Positions 58,821-64,000 of a stretch of 64,000 nucleotides of DNA are shown one piece after another. Within the stretch, counting starts at the first letter, position 1; the number at the start of each line of letters is the position of its first letter. Below the pieces are notes generated by a model. That model did not search any database and had not been told where the DNA came from. It saw only the letters and a list, made by a program, of their open reading frames with translations. Source of the stretch: CAWKDC01 sp044445605 (GTDB lineage Bacteria; Pseudomonadota; Gammaproteobacteria; JABCZS01); assembly GCA_044445605.1 (NCBI GenBank), contig JBIOEA010000001.1:62001-126000 (forward strand), given 5' to 3'. Position numbers and translations under genes: made by a program.

Positions 58821-61076
58821 TTAAGACAACCGCCATCCTGGCTTTTTCTTATCCAAATCTTTCATCATCTCTTCGAAACCCTGAAATAATACAATTCCCA
58901 AATGAATCGAGTCAACTTTAATTTCACTTTTAGCGAGCTGGAATAAAATACTTTCTTCTAATTGAGTGGTCACCTTCTCACTGCGTGATCTATAAGCTGC
59001 CTCTTTATCTGGAGCTGATTTAACTAAGCGTAAAAGATCTTCGGCATACATTTTTAATACATAGGATGCCAATTCTTTGTTGATAATTACCCTATGTTCC
59101 AATTCACATAATTTTTCTGACATTTTCACAAAGAGTTTCACTTCATTTTTGTCATGTAAAGATTTGACTCCATAAGCACACAGAGCGAAAGCAGCCTCAA
59201 TGATTGGTAGTGGAATGGTGCATGCAAGAATGTTGATAATGTCAAAGGCTTGATCCGCTGATTTTGTGCCTCCTCTTTCGACGTATTGACTTGCCACAGC
59301 TATGATTCCAGTAAAAACACGATTGATCTTGGAACGAATATCTATTTCGAACCGTTTGAGTATGGCCAGTTCGTCTGTTGATTTGTTTCTTTGAATATGA
59401 ACTAAAATTAGTTCATAATGAAATTCCTTCTGCTCACTAATCCGCTTTTTCCTTGCCAAGGCGAGGCCTGCGAGAGCAGTTGTTCTAGCCGAGCAGGAAC
59501 CATCAATCGAAGCAAAATCTTCATGAGCAATTTCATTATCCGACATATTCACGCGCTGTACATTGCCGTGAGTAGGTCTTAAATAACTAACATTCTGATT
59601 GGGTATAAATTGATTATAGGCCCCTGCTAGAGCCACTCTGTTGCGAGCAATTTTTTCCAAAGCATGTGGATTATTAAAGGTCAGAGCAAAAGCATATTTC
59701 CTAGCAGCGGCCTGTTCTCTCGTGAATGCACTTGTTAATTTAAATCGTAGATTATCATGAAAACCAATTGAGTAAGAAAAATTATTTGACAAATGAGCTT
59801 CAACGATAGCAACCGTATTGATTATTTTTTTACAAAGATTTGCGCTTTCTTTCCCATTCGTGATGCCTATATTTTTTAATAGACCATTTGCCTGATAACG
59901 GTGAATGAGTAAAATAAACAAATCTGGAATTGCATTCTTCCACAACTCAATAAAACACTTACTTGAGATATCAAGCTGATCGCATAATAGCTCAACATCT
60001 TTAGATGTAAGCTGCGCACGCAAATAGTTTGAAACAAATAGATTTCTATCATTCGATGTCTCAATAAAATTAAAGATCTGTTCTGCAGTTTGCTGGAACT
60101 CCATCGCTTCCGCATAACTATGCGTCATGTTTTTGATGCATGAGAAAATCGTGAACAGTCGAAGTATTCTCTTTTCATCATCATTTGATATGTAAGAGGG
60201 AGCAATAAGACATAATAAACGCTCTCTAGGAGATGCCCCATTCCCATGTTGATCTACCGTTTCTTTTCGGATGGATTTTTCAATTTCAGACATATTTTGA
60301 ATTGCATCTATACCTTCTTGAGCAATTAGCACGCCTGCGCCTTTATATTTATTGATTAATGCATTAAGCTGTGATTGATCTGAATTTAGGGCCTCTTCGT
60401 AACACTGCTTCAAAAGCGCTTCCTCCAGCACACTGACAAGCGCTATATTTTCTTTATCTGCTAATGAAAACGCTGTTTCGCCTTTCTTATTTTTAATGGT
60501 TAAATCTGATTTGGATGACAAAATTGAAACAACATTAACATGACCACGTTTAGAAGCATACATTATTGCGGTGGTGCCGCTGTCAGACTGTAATCTGACG
60601 TTTACTCTTTTGTCATTTAATAAAGTCTTTATAGCTTCAAACGAACCGCTCTTTGAAGCATGCATCAATGGTGTATGTCCAGCTGCATCTGGTTCATTTG
60701 GTTTTATTTTTTCTTGTCCTAATAGAGTGTTGACGATTATTGCATGATTACTTCTGCATGCATGCATCAATGGCGTCCTACGCAAAAAATCGTACGCGTT
60801 TACATCCGCATTGAAATTTAAAGTAATTTTATCGACGGCCCATTTAACACCCTTGTTAGCAGATTCAATTAGGATCAAGCCGATAGCATGTGAAATCTCA
60901 GCTTCTGAATCCTTCGCGGTTATTTCGCTTGGTATTCTTTCTGTCAATTTTTTCATTATTTCTGAGATTCGGGGACTTGAAGGCCCACATTTATGAGTGA
61001 ACTCCGCATAAAACGTGTTAAGCAGCTGAATTTTGCAAACTAACCCAGCAAGCCTGTCATCATTTACATTAATCAT
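58821..61076 (-). CDS. Ankyrin-repeat protein
   Basis: From the ATG at 61076 (GGGGTGG upstream) the protein has 751 residues. A 90-residue N-terminal domain is followed by about four ankyrin repeats (residues about 98-216): RRTPLMHACRSNHAIIVNTLL-like, GHTPLMHASKSGSFEAIK, GTTAIMYASKRGHVNVV and GETAFSLADKENIALV. The remaining 500 residues are helical with no known domain. Ankyrin proteins of intracellular bacteria are often translocated into the host cell; this is an inference. There is no signal peptide. Confidence 0.85.
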   Translation of the reverse strand: MINVNDDRLAGLVCKIQLLNTFYAEFTHKCGPSSPRISEIMKKLTERIPSEITAKDSEAEISHAIGLILIESANKGVKWAVDKITLNFNADVNAYDFLRRTPLMHACRSNHAIIVNTLLGQEKIKPNEPDAAGHTPLMHASKSGSFEAIKTLLNDKRVNVRLQSDSGTTAIMYASKRGHVNVVSILSSKSDLTIKNKKGETAFSLADKENIALVSVLEEALLKQCYEEALNSDQSQLNALINKYKGAGVLIAQEGIDAIQNMSEIEKSIRKETVDQHGNGASPRERLLCLIAPSYISNDDEKRILRLFTIFSCIKNMTHSYAEAMEFQQTAEQIFNFIETSNDRNLFVSNYLRAQLTSKDVELLCDQLDISSKCFIELWKNAIPDLFILLIHRYQANGLLKNIGITNGKESANLCKKIINTVAIVEAHLSNNFSYSIGFHDNLRFKLTSAFTREQAAARKYAFALTFNNPHALEKIARNRVALAGAYNQFIPNQNVSYLRPTHGNVQRVNMSDNEIAHEDFASIDGSCSARTTALAGLALARKKRISEQKEFHYELILVHIQRNKSTDELAILKRFEIDIRSKINRVFTGIIAVASQYVERGGTKSADQAFDIINILACTIPLPIIEAAFALCAYGVKSLHDKNEVKLFVKMSEKLCELEHRVIINKELASYVLKMYAEDLLRLVKSAPDKEAAYRSRSEKVTTQLEESILFQLAKSEIKVDSIHLGIVLFQGFEEMMKDLDKKKPGWRLS

Positions 61077-61439
61077 ACAACCACCCCAGAATCGAACTTG
61101 CTGACATACTACCATAAGGCTGTACCTAATCAAAGATGTGTTTTAGATGACTATTTTTCTGACATCTTCGGAATCTCAATTCACTCCTCGCGCCCCCCTC
61201 TCTGTGAGATCTCCCGCCGGTATCATTCAGTACACTTGATCAGTACTGAGTCAAAAACCCAAAAAAGGGTCAATTTTACTTTTTCGTACCCCAGTACACT
61301 TCAAAACCCAGTCACAAGCAACATAGGCTCCGATAATAGATATTATCCGACCCTATTTTTCATCAAAATAACAGCCATTATTGGCCTGACGTTATGTAAT
61401 ATTACGTAATATGTAACGCGTTATTTTATAGCGCGGGGC
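61077..61439. other. Intergenic region, repeats only
   Basis: No convincing gene is present. It contains the short palindromic repeat at 61328-61357 and a 14-bp perfect palindrome ATATTACGTAATAT (61399-61412) in an AT-rich setting. Confidence 0.5.
61328..61357. repeat. Dispersed palindromic repeat, short copy C
   Basis: CTCCGATAATAGATATTATC followed by CGACCCTATT shares the ATTATCSGACCCTAT half of the repeat at 54359 and is itself an inverted repeat (CGATAAT/ATTATCCG). Confidence 0.55.
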
Positions 61440-62894
61440 TTAACTTCTCTTAAACAAGTCTTCGAGTGTAACAACCGTTTGGATAAGATCTTCTGACCAG
61501 AGATTGTGTTTCAATCCATTGGAAGCGAGCAGGGCTAGCATTAGCTGCTTATGTGTTTTCACCCGAGTCTGAAAAACATCCATTTTTTGAGCAAGTGATT
61601 TAGCATAGTCTTTGGTGATGGAATAAGGTTTGTCAGAAAATTTTATTTCACAGAGAGTGATAACATCATCGTCACGGTCAAACAATAAATCAATTTGAGC
61701 GCCATTGGATTTCTCGCCTGGTTTGGGAATATATTTCCAACTAGAGACAGTACAACCCACATGCTGCAATTCCAATGCTTCACGAATTTTTTCTACGTGT
61801 TTAATGCAGATGTTTTCAAACGAATAACCTGCCCATTCATACCAGGCGGGGGTATGGTATTTAGTTTGCCAATAGCCCTTCAGAATGTCATGTCCTTGTG
61901 TCGGTTCTATCCACTTTAAATAAAATAAACAATATTCATCGATCACTCGATAAAAGATATTACGATGTTCGCGACCATAGGGGATAAAGCTGCGAATGAA
62001 TCCAGCCGCCTCAAGTTCTTGGATGCGCTTGTTCAGGCTTCCGCCCGAGGCAATGTTAACCGCAGTGATCAATGCGTTCCTGGAAATTCCTTCTCGATGT
62101 TTGGCGATGGTTCGGATGATGTGTAAATTCGTTTCCGCTTGCTCATAGAGGGATTCGAATAGTCGAGGGAATTCATCGTATAGCGCACCGTTTTTATTAA
62201 AACAGAGTGCTTCAATATTTTGCTGAAGTGACTTTTCTTTCGCCATGCTGTTCAAGTAGTAGGGGATCCCACCCGTCACCATGTAGAGCTCAGCAACCTG
62301 TTGAGAAGTATATTTCAACCCCATGGCATGGAGGTATTTTTTGGTTGTGGACAAGTCGAATGGGTTGAGTAAAATTTTACGGGTGAGCCGATTGTGTAGT
62401 CCGCCAGTAGCATTGACAATGTTGTCAATCATCCAGGAGGCTGCTGAACCACATAATATTATTTTTACATTGCCCCGTAGACTCCACCGTGTATTCCAAA
62501 AATGATCGAATTCTTGTAATAAGTTCGATCGCTTCGTGACCATCCAGGGGAGTTCATCAAAAAAGATAACTATTTTTTTTGAAGCAGGGATTTTATTGAT
62601 TTCATTATCTAATAATGTGAATGCTTCATGCCAGCTGGTCGGCACTTTCAATGGAATATTGTTGAATAATGCCGAAGAAAGTTTTTCTGAAAATGCCTGC
62701 AATTGCCGGGAGAGTTTCCCCTTTTGAATCCCAGTGAACTCAATATATAAACATTTTTCCGCAAAGTAACTTCTGATGAGGTGCGTTTTCCCAACGCGAC
62801 GTCTACCGTATAATACAGCTAATTCAGCATTGGGCGATGTTAGGATTTGGGATAAGTCCTTGATTTCTGATTCCCGACCGATGAGTGCTAGCAT
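61440..62894 (-). CDS. Archaeal-type AAA ATPase with C-terminal DUF234 nuclease-like domain
   Basis: The 484-residue protein matches COG1672: N-terminal IGRESEIKDLSQIL, Walker A GRRRVGKTHLI (near 30-40), FFDELPWM as Walker B, LCGSAASWM as sensor, then a winged-helix region (ISRNALITAVNIASGGSLNK). The C-terminal DUF234 has a PD-(D/E)XK-like core (GAQIDLLFDRDDDVITLCE followed by IKFS). Members are abundant in archaea and scattered in bacteria and their function is unsettled. The gene has its own promoter and unusual flanking repeats. Confidence 0.92.
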   Translation of the reverse strand: MLALIGRESEIKDLSQILTSPNAELAVLYGRRRVGKTHLIRSYFAEKCLYIEFTGIQKGKLSRQLQAFSEKLSSALFNNIPLKVPTSWHEAFTLLDNEINKIPASKKIVIFFDELPWMVTKRSNLLQEFDHFWNTRWSLRGNVKIILCGSAASWMIDNIVNATGGLHNRLTRKILLNPFDLSTTKKYLHAMGLKYTSQQVAELYMVTGGIPYYLNSMAKEKSLQQNIEALCFNKNGALYDEFPRLFESLYEQAETNLHIIRTIAKHREGISRNALITAVNIASGGSLNKRIQELEAAGFIRSFIPYGREHRNIFYRVIDEYCLFYLKWIEPTQGHDILKGYWQTKYHTPAWYEWAGYSFENICIKHVEKIREALELQHVGCTVSSWKYIPKPGEKSNGAQIDLLFDRDDDVITLCEIKFSDKPYSITKDYAKSLAQKMDVFQTRVKTHKQLMLALLASNGLKHNLWSEDLIQTVVTLEDLFKRS

Positions 62895-62915
62895 ATTGAC
62901 CCCCAGGAGTTATAG

Positions 62916-63003
62916 TTTTGGCTCCATATAAAAGATTATACCGAGCCATAACTCTTTTAGCAAGAGAGTTTTGGCTGCATATAAGAATCTATACCGAGCC
63001 AAA
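62916..63003. promoter_or_regulatory. Promoter of the AAA ATPase gene with duplicated 34-bp element
   Basis: Two direct copies of TTTTGGCTSCATATAARA followed by NNNTATACCGAGCCA lie at 62916-62949 and 62969-63003. Each has TGGCTC/GAGCCA inverted ends. On the minus strand TTGCTA (62958-62963) and TATAAT (62935-62940) with a 17-bp spacer form a good promoter that lies across the first copy. The repeats are probably operators. Confidence 0.65.
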
Positions 63004-63088
63004 AGTATTGGCTGGCCTCGATTGACGCTCCCTCCCCAGTTTGGTAAACTGAATACTTATCCCCAAGACCAGCCCATTGAGAAGCATT

Positions 63089-64000
63089 ATGAAGATGTCA
63101 CGTTATTCTTATATATTCACGGGGCTTGCGATCTTCTCGATGTTTTTCGGCGCAGGCAATGTGGTATTCCCGTTGGCATTGGGGCAGGGCTCCGGTGATG
63201 GCGTTTTGATGGCGGTGACGGGGTTGTTTTTCACGGGTATTCTCCTCCCATTGGCCGGCTTGATTGCCATGATCCTCTTTAATGGGGATTACTATGCTTT
63301 TTTCAGCCGAATCGGGCGCTTACCCGGTTTATTCCTGATTTTTTTAATCATGGCGTTGATTGGGCCGTTTGCGGGTATTCCTCGGACGATCACATTATCC
63401 TATTCAACCCTGGCATTGAACTGGGTAGACTTCCCGGCCTGGGCGTTTAATTTAGGTTTCAGCGCACTTGTCTTATTATTGGCCTATCGTCGGGATGCTG
63501 TCTTAGGGATTTTGGGGAAGGTCCTCACGCCAATGTTATTGGGCTTTTTGGCCTGGACAGTCATCGATGGGCTTATCACGCCTGCGGCGCACGTGCTGTC
63601 TAACGATAAATCCACTACACAACATCTTTTCGATGGGTTTGTCGCGGGTTATAACACGATGGATATGTTGGCTGGGTTATTCTTTTCAACCGTCGTGTTG
63701 GCTGGGCTACATGCCAAATTCATGACCAATGCGCCCGATGTAGTGGAAAAAAATAAGACCATTTTGAGCCATTTATTGAAAGGTGCTACCGTCGCTGCGG
63801 GGCTATTGTTTGCCGTCTACGGCGGTTTTTGCTACATTGCCGCAAAACATGCCGGGGTTTTAGAAGGTGTTCCTGCGGATGAATTGTTGGGCCGATTGGC
63901 GCTTCATTTATTAGGCAGTGAAACAGGCCTCATGGCTAACGGTGTGGTGGCCATTGCATGCTTGACGACAGCTGTATCGCTCACGGCAGTATTTTCCGAA
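63089..64000 (+). CDS. Branched-chain amino-acid transporter BrnQ-type, partial
   Basis: The coding frame opens at the ATG at 63089 and continues past the window end (304 codons seen). It has the family's first-helix motif FSMFFGAGNVVFPLALGQ and the IGPFAGIPRT segment of LIVCS (BrnQ) Na+-coupled leucine/isoleucine/valine carriers, with about seven to eight hydrophobic helices in the visible part. It is divergent from the AAA ATPase gene. The substrate is inferred from family only. Confidence 0.92.
   Translation, partial: MKMSRYSYIFTGLAIFSMFFGAGNVVFPLALGQGSGDGVLMAVTGLFFTGILLPLAGLIAMILFNGDYYAFFSRIGRLPGLFLIFLIMALIGPFAGIPRTITLSYSTLALNWVDFPAWAFNLGFSALVLLLAYRRDAVLGILGKVLTPMLLGFLAWTVIDGLITPAAHVLSNDKSTTQHLFDGFVAGYNTMDMLAGLFFSTVVLAGLHAKFMTNAPDVVEKNKTILSHLLKGATVAAGLLFAVYGGFCYIAAKHAGVLEGVPADELLGRLALHLLGSETGLMANGVVAIACLTTAVSLTAVFSE

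Noticed and set aside
1..64000. tRNA and rRNA genes
   Set aside because: The intergenic regions were read for cloverleaf arms and GTTCGA-type T loops. The GTTCGC repeats near 52050 look superficially similar but have no acceptor or anticodon stems.

Overview
The window is a dense stretch of a gammaproteobacterial chromosome, on reading a member or relative of the Legionellales/Coxiella group, although no rRNA or marker here settles the genus. Supporting this are gene orders typical of gammaproteobacteria (mrcA divergent from a pilN-pilO-pilQ cluster; lptM-lysA-dapF-xerC). There are also several very large proteins without recognisable relatives, an ankyrin-repeat protein, a Fic protein and a histone-H1-like protein, a mix common in intracellular bacteria. 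Base composition looks moderate (low to mid 40s % G+C by eye). No rRNA, tRNA, CRISPR array, classical transposase or complete prophage was seen.

Layout. 1-8 kb: tail of an unknown gene, penicillin-binding protein 1A, a reduced type IV pilus/competence cluster, mtnN, aroK and hemE. 8-10 kb: an accessory patch with HicAB, a phage-like gene pair and a paired-palindrome element. 10-15.8 kb: a 1912-residue coiled-coil protein. 16-18.6 kb: a YheT hydrolase, a DUF559 endonuclease-like gene enclosed in about 106-bp inverted repeats, and HigBA. 18.6-25.4 kb: priA, xthA, a histone-like gene, fdxA, typA and a MidA-type methyltransferase. 25.4-28.8 kb: a 1129-residue membrane protein. 29-36.6 kb: nudE, def, an NhaC-type antiporter, a RelE/HTH toxin-antitoxin pair, a Sel1 lipoprotein, queH, a metal P-type ATPase with a tiny His-rich membrane protein, and an MFS transporter. 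36.6-46.5 kb: a SWIM-SNF2 helicase, Phd-VapC, xerC-dapF-lysA-lptM, a carboxylesterase and a YadGH-like ABC exporter. 46.5-52 kb: unknown secreted or cytoplasmic proteins, YdgA/DUF945, rpmE and rmuC. 52-63 kb: a second accessory region with an AbiEi-like/Fic fusion behind a 31-bp tandem array, two more toxin-antitoxin loci (one with a truncated toxin), a GNAT/hydrolase operon between copies of a palindromic repeat, an unknown gene, an ankyrin protein and an archaeal-type AAA ATPase. The window ends inside a BrnQ-type amino-acid transporter.

The housekeeping genes cover cell-wall synthesis (mrcA, lysA, dapF), aromatic and haem synthesis (aroK, hemE), methyl-cycle salvage (mtnN), queuosine (queH), protein maturation (def), replication restart and repair (priA, xthA, rmuC, xerC) and stress translation (typA). 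Between them are at least six small toxin-antitoxin type loci, several with near-consensus promoters carrying inverted or direct repeats that look like autoregulatory operators. The most unusual items are the DUF559 element with long terminal inverted repeats, the AbiEi-like/Fic fusion with its iterated promoter, the paired-palindrome element at 9.6-9.9 kb and the two giant proteins of unknown function.
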